Assembly (NCBI GenBank): GCA_041573795.1
Contig: JBFFQB010000029.1
Coordinates: 1 to 27,717, forward strand
Source of the DNA: E44-bin32 sp041573795
GTDB lineage: Bacteria > Chloroflexota > Anaerolineae > Anaerolineales > E44-bin32
DNA length: 27,717 nucleotides
Direction of reading: 5' to 3'
Under the pieces are notes generated by a model. The model was not told where the DNA came from. It ran no database searches and was given only the letters and a program-made list of their open reading frames with translations. Shown here piece after piece: positions 8,815 through 16,114 of this stretch. Position numbers and translations under genes: made by a program. Position 1 is the stretch's first letter. Each line of letters starts with the position of its first letter.

Positions 8815-8846
8815 TTTAAAAACAACGGCGCCTCGAAAGGCGCCGT
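8815..8846 (-). terminator. Intrinsic terminator of the 14110-8893 operon
   Basis: An 8-bp perfect stem (ACGGCGCC 8825-8832, GGCGCCGT 8839-8846) with loop TCGAAA is followed on the - strand by TTGTTTTTAAA (8824 downwards). The U-tract is on the - side, so it ends the PAP2 operon. On the + strand the downstream bases ATTGAATC are poor, but the hairpin may still help to end the LCP transcript. Confidence 0.75.
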
Positions 8847-8892
8847 ATTGAATCTGAGAAGTCTCTAGCTGTTTGATGATGTAGATAGATCC

Positions 8893-9405
8893 TCAGACGA
8901 GCACGAGTGCGATCAACCCGGCGGTAAAGCCAAGCAGAGCACCAGCAAGAACATCTGTGGGAAAGTGAAGGCCGAGTGCCACTCGGGCGAGAGCGACCAA
9001 TGGTGCCCAAGGAACGAGGATCAACGCAAGCCAGGGTGGACCCCAACCAACGGCCAGGACGGCAAGTAATATCGAGCGGGCAGCGTGGCCAGAAGGGAAC
9101 GAGTGAGGATCTGATCTGCGATAGATCTCGCCAAACTCCCCTTCAGGTCGAGGACGTCGAATGGCAAATTTGATCACCATAACGATCGATGCAAGGGCAA
9201 ATACTGTAAGGATCATGCGTAGTGCCCATTGCTTTATTTCGGGTGATCCGATCAGCCAGGCGAGAATGAGACCCGAGAGCCAGAACCAGGAATCGCCGGA
9301 GTGAGCAAATATGATGGCAATCTTGCGCAGAATTCCCGGTTCTTCAAGTTTACGAAGGCGCTGTTGCCAGTAGGCATCAAATTGAGATAATCGTTGCCAA
9401 ATCAT
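8893..9405 (-). CDS. PAP2-superfamily membrane phosphatase
   Basis: PAP2 proteins hydrolyse lipid phosphates or undecaprenyl pyrophosphate at the membrane. The 170-residue protein carries all three active-site motifs in order: KFAIRRPRP (K-x6-RP), PSGHAA and ARVALGLHFPTDV (the R-x5-H-x3-D motif, with Ala replacing the usual Ser before Arg). Hydrophobic segments between and after the motifs fit a multi-pass protein. Its start overlaps the stop of the upstream nucleotidyltransferase gene by 4 bp, so the two are translationally coupled. A role in recycling a polyprenyl pyrophosphate carrier or in phospholipid synthesis is plausible, but the substrate is not shown by sequence. Confidence 0.9.
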   Translation of the reverse strand: MIWQRLSQFDAYWQQRLRKLEEPGILRKIAIIFAHSGDSWFWLSGLILAWLIGSPEIKQWALRMILTVFALASIVMVIKFAIRRPRPEGEFGEIYRRSDPHSFPSGHAARSILLAVLAVGWGPPWLALILVPWAPLVALARVALGLHFPTDVLAGALLGFTAGLIALVLV

Positions 9406-10178
9406 GCAGCCCTCATTTTGTTGGATAAGTCCTGGCGAACGATCTCTAATTGTTCAGGTTTATCAACATCCATGGCTACTTCAGCATAGGGTGAGATTGC
9501 AACATACCCTTGCAAACCCAGACGACGACTTATTTTGTCCTCGCATTCTTTAAGCGTTAGGCTGCGGATAAGAAGTTGAAATAAGATGTCGAATCCAATT
9601 AATGCAGCCTGTCGGCGTGGGCTTTTTCGAGCGGCAACGAGACGATCCCACAAGTCTGTTTTCCCAGCAAGCTCAAGGCTGATGAGGTTTATGTCACCAC
9701 CACAAACCTCGACGTCCTTCAAACGCACGAAGGATCGGTTCGATCCCGGAAAACGTGCTTCCATCACAGCGCGCTCCACAACCACATAATCAAGGTCGGC
9801 GCTCTCAGACTTCGCCGTCTCGATCCGCCTATCGATCATCTCATGTGAAACCGTAGGAATGTCTGTTGAGGAAAGCATGACATGCGTGGTTGTAGGAGAA
9901 ATTTCGCGCAGGTGGGATAGTCCGGCGAGAACGTTCTCAAGCAATCCACCATGATCCGGGATAAATGTGAGCGGTTTATTGCACGCTAAACCTGAATCGG
10001 ACTCAACTCCAATGATGAAGGCGCGAGTAATTCTTTGGGATCGACTAATGGCATCAAGGATCCACTGCGCCATGGGTTTTCCAGCGATATCGATCAGCGC
10101 CTTGCTGCGGCCATTACTTTCATGGAAGAGTGGCTCATCGGGACCGGGGGTCCCCCCGGCAAGCAAGATCGCATCCAT
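9402..10178 (-). CDS. MobA-like nucleotidyltransferase (GT-A fold)
   Basis: The N-terminus MDAILLAGGTPG is the glycine-rich nucleotide-binding loop of NTP transferases, and SKALIDIAGKPMAQWIL contains the Lys and the GKPM element typical of sugar-phosphate or cofactor nucleotidyltransferases. MLSSTDIPTVSHE resembles the Asp-containing metal site (usually D-x-P). At 258 residues it is longer than MobA, with a C-terminal region (ISRRLGLQGYVAISPYAEVAMDVDKPEQLEIVRQDL) ending in a D-x-D-x-P-E-Q pattern also seen in MobA-like proteins. The substrate is unknown; molybdopterin nucleotide, a sugar phosphate or a phosphoalcohol are all possible. It is translationally coupled to the PAP2 gene, hinting at an envelope-lipid role, which is inference. 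Confidence 0.75.
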   Translation of the reverse strand: MDAILLAGGTPGPDEPLFHESNGRSKALIDIAGKPMAQWILDAISRSQRITRAFIIGVESDSGLACNKPLTFIPDHGGLLENVLAGLSHLREISPTTTHVMLSSTDIPTVSHEMIDRRIETAKSESADLDYVVVERAVMEARFPGSNRSFVRLKDVEVCGGDINLISLELAGKTDLWDRLVAARKSPRRQAALIGFDILFQLLIRSLTLKECEDKISRRLGLQGYVAISPYAEVAMDVDKPEQLEIVRQDLSNKMRAA

Positions 10179-10182
10179 GCTT

Positions 10183-10575
10183 TCAAACCTTTCCCATCTC
10201 AGTGCTTGTCAACGATGCTTTCCAACCGTATCGCGCTAGATCCACCGTACCTGTCGCCTCGAATTCCACGCCCTCGTCTTCAAGCAGGGCTTTTTGGTGT
10301 TCATGACCAGGTCTCAAGCTCAAGCCGCCTTTGTGATTAATTACCCGGTGCCAGGGCACATCCTCCGGGCAGCGCGCCATGGCATAACCGACCCAGCGAG
10401 CTTTGATGCGATCATAGGCTAGTGGTTCCATTCCCAAGGGACACTCAATTGCTGCAGCGATCCAGCCATAGGTAGTTACGTGACCGGGTGGGATGCGACG
10501 GCAGATTCTGTAGACATGTGCATCAAAATCAGCCCGATGGTCTGCGTTGCTCCTTCTCTGCCTCGGTTTTGCCAT
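10183..10575 (-). CDS. Alkyltransferase-like (ATL) DNA-repair protein
   Basis: The 130-residue protein is the DNA-binding domain of O6-alkylguanine-DNA alkyltransferases: the IPPGHVTTYGWIAAAI segment gives the helix-turn-helix and VGYAMARCP the following helix. At the active site the usual PCHR is PWHRV, with Trp replacing the alkyl-accepting Cys. That is the hallmark of ATL proteins (E. coli YbaZ, yeast Atl1), which bind O6-alkylguanine, flip it out and flag it for nucleotide excision repair without repairing it. It sits between the quinate-dehydrogenase-like gene (2 bp away) and the nucleotidyltransferase gene (4 bp away), clearly inside the operon. The neighbours give no repair-related hint. 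Confidence 0.9.
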   Translation of the reverse strand: MAKPRQRRSNADHRADFDAHVYRICRRIPPGHVTTYGWIAAAIECPLGMEPLAYDRIKARWVGYAMARCPEDVPWHRVINHKGGLSLRPGHEHQKALLEDEGVEFEATGTVDLARYGWKASLTSTEMGKV

Positions 10576-10577
10576 GA

Positions 10578-11480
10578 TTATTCGTTCAATATTTGCAGCT
10601 GTGGCTGCAACCCGATCTGGTCGAGCATGGTTTGAAGCTCACCTTCGTCGAGGGCGCGTTGCTTGCCCGAAACAGCGATGAGTGCCGCCTCCATCATGTT
10701 GGTGCCAAATGATCGTCCTTCATATACCGGAGTGGAGGTGATTAAAGCACGCGCGCCGGCCTTGTGGAATAAATCTACATCTTCTTTTGTTGTCGTGTTC
10801 GTAACGATGATCTTTCCCTGCAATTGCTCGGGCATGCGATAGGTGATGAAGTGACAATCACCGGCAATAACACTGGCCCAATCGAAGTAGCCTTGCCATT
10901 TCGGCTTGCGCTGCTCCTGTTCCTCCCCGGTTGGGTAGAGCCACTCGAAGGGCAACCTGCCCACAATGGGTAGCAATAGGCGCGCCAACAGCTTTACAGC
11001 TGTTTCGCTTCGCAAGGGTAGAGGCAGGTTGAGACCGAACATCAAGTCGCCGATGACACATTCATATTCGTGTTGCAGGAAAGATTTTGTCATACCCCAT
11101 CGGTCCGTTCCGCTTGTGATCAAGGCTAGACGCGGCATGCCACCCAGGCCGATCGAATCGTCAACGAATCCGGCAAGGGATGCCTCGATCGTGTTCTTGA
11201 GGCCGGAGCCATCAGCGATGGGTGTACGCTGGACACCTTCGACGAGTGAAAGTACCGAGTAGAGCGGGTAGATCCGGCCGTCAACTTCCAGGGCGAGGTT
11301 CGTTCCGCCAACACCAAATGCGTCTACTTTCCCATCGAGTTCGGTGAAGAGCTGGGCGGCGCGCTGCATATCCCCGTCAGTGCCGATGCGCTCGATGCGA
11401 ACTCGCTCCCCGAGCAAGTCGATTTCGACCGTCTTATCGCGCTTGGATGATCCGATGCTAATGCTGACAGCACGCTTCAT
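10578..11480 (-). CDS. Conserved protein usually labelled quinate 5-dehydrogenase; function unproven
   Basis: The 300-residue product begins KRAVSISIGSSKRDKTVEI followed by LLGERVRIERIGTDGD and FGVGGTNLALEVDGRIYPL. From memory this matches a family in Thermus, Deinococcus and Chloroflexota that databases call quinate 5-dehydrogenase. I cannot see a standard Rossmann GxGxxG at the N-terminus and know of no biochemical proof for the label. Other segments are LALITSGTDRWGMTKSFLQHE, a mid-protein WLYPTGEEQEQRKPKW, KIIVTNTTTKEDVDLFHKAGARALITSTP and RSFGTNMMEAALIA; the last two resemble a nucleotide-binding half. GGAGGGGAG precedes the ATG. It lies between nadE and the ATL gene in one operon, so an NAD(P)-linked role would fit but is inference. 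Confidence 0.6.
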   Translation of the reverse strand: MKRAVSISIGSSKRDKTVEIDLLGERVRIERIGTDGDMQRAAQLFTELDGKVDAFGVGGTNLALEVDGRIYPLYSVLSLVEGVQRTPIADGSGLKNTIEASLAGFVDDSIGLGGMPRLALITSGTDRWGMTKSFLQHEYECVIGDLMFGLNLPLPLRSETAVKLLARLLLPIVGRLPFEWLYPTGEEQEQRKPKWQGYFDWASVIAGDCHFITYRMPEQLQGKIIVTNTTTKEDVDLFHKAGARALITSTPVYEGRSFGTNMMEAALIAVSGKQRALDEGELQTMLDQIGLQPQLQILNE

Positions 11481-11535
11481 GGATGATCTCCCCTCCAGTG
11501 GTCAGGCGTCCTGGCTGACAATTACGGGAGTGATC

Positions 11536-12369
11536 CTATGTACCCCAATCGCGCAAGTACAAGAAGTCATATCCCACGGTTCGATTGCTCAATTTAGCGA
11601 TCGGTGGCATCAGGCGTTTAAATTGGTTTCGACGAATGCGCTCAAGAATGGTTTCAACAAATTTCCGTTTGAAACCGGCCCCAACACAAGCTTCCACATC
11701 ATAGCGATTGTCGACCAGGAGAACGAGCAGCCGATCAACCTCTTCGTAGGTGAATCCGAGCTCACCTTCATCGGTCTGACCAGACCACAAATCCGCGGAG
11801 GGCGGTTTTTCTATGATCTCAGCGGGGATAGTAAGCGCCCGCGCAAGTTGGCGCACTTGGGTTTTATACAGGTCCCCAAGGGGGTTAATGGCACAGGCGC
11901 TGTCACCGTAGAGTGTAGTGTAGCCAAGCAGGATTTCGGTCTTGTTTCCTGTTCCAATGACCAATCCATTAAAGCTGACGGAACGATCGTATAGAACGAT
12001 CATGCGCATGCGCGCCATGATATTCCCCCGGCGAACTTGCTCATCCTCGGGGATAGTTGTCAGCAAGGGCTCGACCATGGGCGTGATTGGTAGGGTCTCG
12101 CTCTTTACGCCCGTTGACTCAATGATGGCCTGCGCATGCTGCTGGGATTCGGCTGATGTGGTGGCGTAAGGCAGGAATAGTGCCAGGACATTTTCAGGAC
12201 CTAGCGCCCGGGCTGTTAGCACACAGCTTAAGGCGGAATCAACGCCGCCGGAGACACCGATGACAGCCTTTTCAAAGCCAGCACGTTGGATCTCCGTTTG
12301 GATGAACTCAATCAAAATGCGGGTCGCAAGCTCAGTGTTGATCTCAAGTGTGGGATTAGGATCATTCAT
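11536..12369 (-). CDS. nadE: NAD+ synthetase, ATP-pyrophosphatase subunit NadE
   Basis: NadE amidates nicotinic acid adenine dinucleotide to NAD+ using ATP, with ammonia supplied directly or from glutamine. The 277-residue protein is the synthetase domain alone. IGVSGGVDSALS is the PP-loop for ATP pyrophosphate, VIGTGNKTEILLGY and TLYGDSACAINPLGDLYKTQV are diagnostic NadE segments, and IEKPPSADLWSGQTDEGELGFTYEEVD matches the deamido-NAD and ATP binding loop. The C-terminus (KFVETILERIRRNQFKRLMPP) is standard. AGGA lies about 9 nt before the ATG. The separate glutaminase gene lies 63 bp upstream in the same operon. The two together likely equal the fused glutamine-dependent NadE of other bacteria. 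Confidence 0.95.
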   Translation of the reverse strand: MNDPNPTLEINTELATRILIEFIQTEIQRAGFEKAVIGVSGGVDSALSCVLTARALGPENVLALFLPYATTSAESQQHAQAIIESTGVKSETLPITPMVEPLLTTIPEDEQVRRGNIMARMRMIVLYDRSVSFNGLVIGTGNKTEILLGYTTLYGDSACAINPLGDLYKTQVRQLARALTIPAEIIEKPPSADLWSGQTDEGELGFTYEEVDRLLVLLVDNRYDVEACVGAGFKRKFVETILERIRRNQFKRLMPPIAKLSNRTVGYDFLYLRDWGT

Positions 12370-12432
12370 CGATTCATCATCCTGTAGTTGTGAGAATGGA
12401 GCAAAGGATCCTGTTACGTCTCGTCGTTACGG

Positions 12433-13290
12433 TCATTTCGGCTGACGAAGAATCCGCTCCAATTCTCGCTGCATTAACGCCGTTCGCTCATCTCTCAGCA
12501 AAGGCAACCGTACCCGGGTGCGATGAAGTTGGGCCAGATCCAATTTCACGACGGTTAACGCCGGTTCATGGTAGGGTCCGCGCGCCAGCATCTCTCCATT
12601 TGGATCGAAGGCTGTTGCGCCGCCCCAAAAGTGTAAACCATCCTCGAAGCCTACACGATTGGTGTGGATGACAAAAGTAGTAAATAAACTAGCATAAGCC
12701 TGGTTTATCCGTTCAACCCATCGAGCCGACTCTAGGCGCTCATCCCCTGAAATACCCCTTCCTGGCGAAGCAGAGATAAGGAACATAATCTCAGCGCCGT
12801 CAAGCCAGAGCAAGTACGGTGGCGAGGCATGCCAAAAGTCTTCGCAAATCAGGATTCCGATACGGCCAAAGGGGCTATCGAACGCACGCACTTGATCACC
12901 CCAGGCGAAGAACCTGCCTTCGTCAAACAAACCGTAGGTGGGCAGGTAAACCTTGCGGTGAACATGTAGCACTTGTCCGCCAGAGAGGTAGGCTGCGGCA
13001 ATATAAAAACGATGGCGGCTCTCAGCTTCGACGAAACCCACAATGATATCGATATCGTTACTGGCCTTGAGTAAAGGGCTGAAAGTCGGGTCTTCGGGTA
13101 CAGGTTGGCGAGCCACAGTAGGAGTAAGATCCTGGAGAACGTACCCGGTGAGTGAAAGCTCGGGGAACACGATTAACTCAGCGGCCTGTGACCGTGCCTT
13201 CTCGATCATCTCAAGATGCAGAGCGAGGTTTGCGTCGACATCACCCAAATGGGTTGCGATCTGAGCCATCGCGATCGTTCGCTGTGTCAT
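12433..13290 (-). CDS. Carbon-nitrogen hydrolase, likely the separate glutaminase subunit of NAD synthetase
   Basis: This nitrilase-superfamily protein (285 residues from ATG 13290) has the full Glu-Lys-Cys triad: Glu in IVFPELSLTGY, Lys in VHRKVYLPTYGLFDEGRFF and Cys in GILICEDFWH. The string YLPTYGLFDE followed by an aromatic pair is characteristic of the glutaminase domain of glutamine-dependent NadE, and the next gene is the NadE synthetase domain. The ATG at 13290 (MTQRTIAMAQIATHLGDVDANL) is preferred to an in-frame start at 13377 because it has AGGAG 7 bp upstream, starts at the family's first strand and does not overlap the Lgt-like gene. The expected role is to release ammonia from glutamine for NadE. 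Confidence 0.88.
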   Translation of the reverse strand: MTQRTIAMAQIATHLGDVDANLALHLEMIEKARSQAAELIVFPELSLTGYVLQDLTPTVARQPVPEDPTFSPLLKASNDIDIIVGFVEAESRHRFYIAAAYLSGGQVLHVHRKVYLPTYGLFDEGRFFAWGDQVRAFDSPFGRIGILICEDFWHASPPYLLWLDGAEIMFLISASPGRGISGDERLESARWVERINQAYASLFTTFVIHTNRVGFEDGLHFWGGATAFDPNGEMLARGPYHEPALTVVKLDLAQLHRTRVRLPLLRDERTALMQRELERILRQPK

Positions 13291-13291
13291 G

Positions 13292-14110
13292 TCATCTCCT
13301 GGAGTTTTCAGCTTTGATCCAGCGGTAGTAACTTGCACCGGCTGCGGAGAAGGCCAATAAAGCTGGTGCGAGAACATCCAGGCGTTGACCCAGGATCAGC
13401 ATGCTTGGATCGGCTCGGAACACACCCACAACGGCCAGGATCAGCGCGATAAGCGCTGCGGTCAACGCACCGGTGACACCTGCGGGCAGTCGTGGGCTCA
13501 CACGCAGCAGGATGAGAAACGCAGACACAGAAAGCAAGAGCCCGGTCATCTGGGTTGGCCAGCGTGCTATCTGCCCTCTGAAGGGATCACTGTTCATTAA
13601 CCATGCCCATCTGGTTGAAACCTGCCTGCCATAGGCGACCCCGTCCATCCAACTGCCCACCCAGCAGGCGATTGAGAGCAGCAGGGCTGGGAAGGCCATA
13701 TCATCCAGGGTCATCCAGAAGGTTTGAAGCCTTCGCCAGCTGAGAGTGACCAGGCCGAGAATTGAGCCGATCATCCCACCCGCGGCGCTTAGGCCACCCT
13801 GCCACAGCGCCAAGATCTCGAGTGGGTAGTCTTGATAATACGGCCTATGCATAGCGACGAAGACAAGGCGGGCGCCTACCAAGCCAGCGCCAAGGGCGGA
13901 GATCAGGGCGTTGGTCCTGCTGGCCCTCGATGATTCCCGAGTTGAACCTGGTGAAGTGGAATCCGTTGCTTCGATGAGGCCAATCCAGGCTAAACCGAGG
14001 ACAACACCCAGGATAAAGAGTGAAGAGAAGCCGATCAGACAACCTCCCTCAAGAATGTGCGTATGATACCACTCGGGTCGTGGGTGAATAGTATCGTCAA
14101 GGCGAATCAT
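13292..14110 (-). CDS. Prolipoprotein diacylglyceryl transferase (Lgt)-like membrane protein, divergent
   Basis: Lgt attaches diacylglycerol from phosphatidylglycerol to the lipobox Cys of prolipoproteins in the cytoplasmic membrane. The 272-residue protein has about seven hydrophobic segments and Lgt-like elements in order: LGAGLVGARLVFVA, then a Pro, then ILALWQGGLSAAGGMIGSILG (compare W-x-GG-x-S-x-HGG), then WVGSWMDGVAYGR (compare GRxGNFxNxExxGR). The His of the HGG motif is Ala, and the Arg expected before GN is absent by my alignment; both are considered important in E. coli Lgt (H103, R143). It may be an inactive or repurposed paralogue. It starts the - strand operon and ends 1 bp before the glutaminase gene. 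Confidence 0.7.
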   Translation of the reverse strand: MIRLDDTIHPRPEWYHTHILEGGCLIGFSSLFILGVVLGLAWIGLIEATDSTSPGSTRESSRASRTNALISALGAGLVGARLVFVAMHRPYYQDYPLEILALWQGGLSAAGGMIGSILGLVTLSWRRLQTFWMTLDDMAFPALLLSIACWVGSWMDGVAYGRQVSTRWAWLMNSDPFRGQIARWPTQMTGLLLSVSAFLILLRVSPRLPAGVTGALTAALIALILAVVGVFRADPSMLILGQRLDVLAPALLAFSAAGASYYRWIKAENSRR

Positions 14111-14174
14111 GAGATGATGTCTACATGGCCTGGATGATGTAGCTCACTCCGTTTCCGTGTTACAGTTGCGATTG

Positions 14175-14180
14175 TATAAT
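14175..14180 (+). promoter_or_regulatory. -10 element for the GNAT-nfeD-slipin operon (possibly divergent)
   Basis: A perfect TATAAT lies 24 bp before ATG 14205; the -35 position at 17 bp spacing reads TTTCCG, a weak match. The overlapping - strand reads TACAAT at 14176-14171 and could serve the divergent Lgt-like operon (start 14110), but it has no -35. Confidence 0.45.
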
Positions 14181-14204
14181 CACCTCTCCAAGAGGAGGAG
14201 CATA

Positions 14205-15350
14205 ATGAGCGATGTAGATGTACGGTCGATGAAAACGCCGGCTGAACGTGAGGCGTTCATAACGTTTGCTTGGAAGGTCTACAAGGATAACCCCTACTGG
14301 GTGCCACCCCTGATTAATGAGCGCAAGGATTTCTTGGATCCGGCGCATAACGCATTTTTCGAGCATGCCACTGCTGAGTACTTTATGGCTTTTCGAGGGG
14401 AAGAACCTGTAGGAACGATTGCGGCGTTCACGAACACGGCCTACAACGAATTTCAGGATGTTAATGTCGGGTTCTTTGGTTTTTTCGAGGTACTGGAGGA
14501 CCGTAAGGCCGCCCATGCATTATTGCGTACGGCTGAGGAGTGGGTGCGAAAAGCCGGCCATGATGCCATTATGGGGCCAGCTCAATTTTCAACCAACGAC
14601 GAGGCTTTTTTACTCATTGATGGGTTTGACGATCCACCCAGGGCACTGATGACCTATAACCCGCCCTATTATCAAGATTTCATTGAAACAGCGGGTTTTC
14701 CTAAAGCCATGGATGTCTGGGCATACTCGATCGGTGTAGCTGATTTTATTCAGCAGATGCCTGAAAAGTTGAAACGAGTGGTTGAGAAGGTAAAGCAAAA
14801 GGGACGCTTCGATATACGACCGGTGCGAATGAGAGAATACGACCAAGAAGTAGAGCGAGTTAAGCGCATCTATCATGGTTCCTGGGAACGAAACTGGGGA
14901 TTTGTCCCTTTCACCGATGCCGAATTTGATGTATTCACCACCAACTTAAAATCGATCCTGGATCCCGATTTGGCGCTGATGGTCGAGGTGGATGGAGAGG
15001 CGGTTGGATTCTCCCTGACGATCCCGGATTTAAACCAACCCCTCCTTAGAGCTTATCCACGCCAGGGAATCCCAGAAGCTTTCACGATGCTAAAGCTGTT
15101 ATGGCACTGGAAGGTACGCAAACAGGTTGATTGGCTGCGTGTCGTTGCGCTGGGTGTGTTGCCAGAATATCGTGCCAGGGGCGTGGACGCAATGATGTAC
15201 CTTGAGACTGCCAAGCGAGCTGCACCCAAAGGCTACAAATGGGCTGAGATGAGCTGGATCCTCGAGAACAACATGATGATGAACCGTTCGATCCAAATGC
15301 TCGGGGGAGAAGTATATAAAACCTATCGGATGTATGAGAAGAAGCTTTAG
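14205..15350 (+). CDS. GNAT-family N-acetyltransferase-like protein (two-domain form)
   Basis: The 381-residue product has an N-terminal half (about 1-190) with KDNPYWVPPLINERKDFLDP and FRGEEPVGTIAAFTN, typical of a conserved uncharacterised GNAT-like group, and a C-terminal half in which VVALGVLPEYRARGVDAMMYLET corresponds to the acetyl-CoA pyrophosphate-binding motif A. It ends with WILENNMMMNRSIQMLGGEVYKTYRMYEK, the usual motif B region. The substrate is unknown. ATG 14205 was chosen over an in-frame GTG at 14157 because AGGAGG lies just before it and TATAAT (14175-14180) falls between the two. It is the first gene of the operon; its last 17 bp overlap the lipoprotein-like micro-gene. Confidence 0.85.
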   Translation: MSDVDVRSMKTPAEREAFITFAWKVYKDNPYWVPPLINERKDFLDPAHNAFFEHATAEYFMAFRGEEPVGTIAAFTNTAYNEFQDVNVGFFGFFEVLEDRKAAHALLRTAEEWVRKAGHDAIMGPAQFSTNDEAFLLIDGFDDPPRALMTYNPPYYQDFIETAGFPKAMDVWAYSIGVADFIQQMPEKLKRVVEKVKQKGRFDIRPVRMREYDQEVERVKRIYHGSWERNWGFVPFTDAEFDVFTTNLKSILDPDLALMVEVDGEAVGFSLTIPDLNQPLLRAYPRQGIPEAFTMLKLLWHWKVRKQVDWLRVVALGVLPEYRARGVDAMMYLETAKRAAPKGYKWAEMSWILENNMMMNRSIQMLGGEVYKTYRMYEKKL

Positions 15351-15450
15351 TTCTGGTAGGACTCTCTGCGCTTTATCCATCCTGGCTTGTCTGCTGGTTG
15401 TCTGCTTGGCGGGATGTACGACTGGTCGGCCTAGCCTACAGTTGAATTGA
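15334..15450 (+). CDS. Lipoprotein-like micro-gene (38 codons)
   Basis: ATG 15334 opens a 38-residue frame that begins inside the end of the GNAT gene (17-bp overlap, different frame) and stops 24 bp before the nfeD ATG. The product looks like a bacterial lipoprotein signal: basic start MRRSFSSGR, hydrophobic core ALSILACLLVVCLAG and a lipobox LAGC with Cys at 28. The mature part would be only about 11 residues (CTTGRPSLQLN). It could be a true micro-lipoprotein or the surviving 5' end of a degraded lipoprotein gene. No strong Shine-Dalgarno is present, but translation could be coupled to the upstream gene. Confidence 0.5.
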   Translation: MRRSFSSGRTLCALSILACLLVVCLAGCTTGRPSLQLN

Positions 15451-15474
15451 TCCGAGGCTGACTGGAGGTGGGTG

Positions 15475-16077
15475 ATGCCGATACTTGAATCCCCGCTATT
15501 CCCAAATCTTGTATACCTATTACTGATGGCCGGGCTCTGGTTTGCCGCTCTAGCGGTTGTCAGTCCCGGGACGGGCGCGCTTGAACTTTTAACCATCCTG
15601 GCGCTGGCTGCGGTAGGGCTGGCAACGGTGGTCCTGCCACTCAACCTTTGGGGATTATTGTTGTTGATCGTGGGCGCCGGATTGTTCATCGTCTCCTTGC
15701 AGCGAGAGCGTCCCGAAATTTGGTTGAGTGCTTCAGCTCTTGTCTTAAGCATCGGATCGGTATTCCTCTTCGAAGTTGATCAAGGTCTGATCGCAGTTCA
15801 TCCTGTGCTGGCGCTCGTAGTTTCTAGCCTGACCCTGGGTTTCTTCTGGTTTGCGATCCGTAAGGCGATTGTAGCGCAGCGGGCGGATCCAAGCATCGAT
15901 CCCGAGAGGGTTATCGATCAGATTGCTGAGGTGCGTACAAAATTGGATCCGATTGGATCGGTATATGCCCTGGGCGAATTATGGACGGCACGGGCCGATG
16001 AGACGGTCAAAGTGGGAACGAGAGTTAAGGTGGTGGGGCGCGAAGGGCTTGTTCTAAAGGTCAAACCGCTGAAATAG
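15475..16077 (+). CDS. NfeD-family membrane protein
   Basis: NfeD proteins are membrane partners of SPFH proteins and have an OB-fold tail. This 201-residue protein has an N-terminal membrane segment (PNLVYLLLMAGLWFAALAV), further hydrophobic helices to about residue 125 and a soluble C-terminus with the NfeD OB-fold pattern: GSVYALGELWTARADETVKVGTRVKVVGREGLVLKVKP. The ClpP-like serine protease domain of long NfeD proteins is absent, so this is a short form. ATG 15475 has GGAGG 6 bp upstream; the GTG at 15472 is too close to it. The slipin gene follows after 37 bp, the classic pairing for this family. Its likely role is membrane-microdomain or membrane-quality maintenance with slipin. Confidence 0.88.
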   Translation: MPILESPLFPNLVYLLLMAGLWFAALAVVSPGTGALELLTILALAAVGLATVVLPLNLWGLLLLIVGAGLFIVSLQRERPEIWLSASALVLSIGSVFLFEVDQGLIAVHPVLALVVSSLTLGFFWFAIRKAIVAQRADPSIDPERVIDQIAEVRTKLDPIGSVYALGELWTARADETVKVGTRVKVVGREGLVLKVKPLK

Positions 16078-16114
16078 TACAAGGTGTAATTCCCTTGATG
16101 GGAAGGAGAATGCA

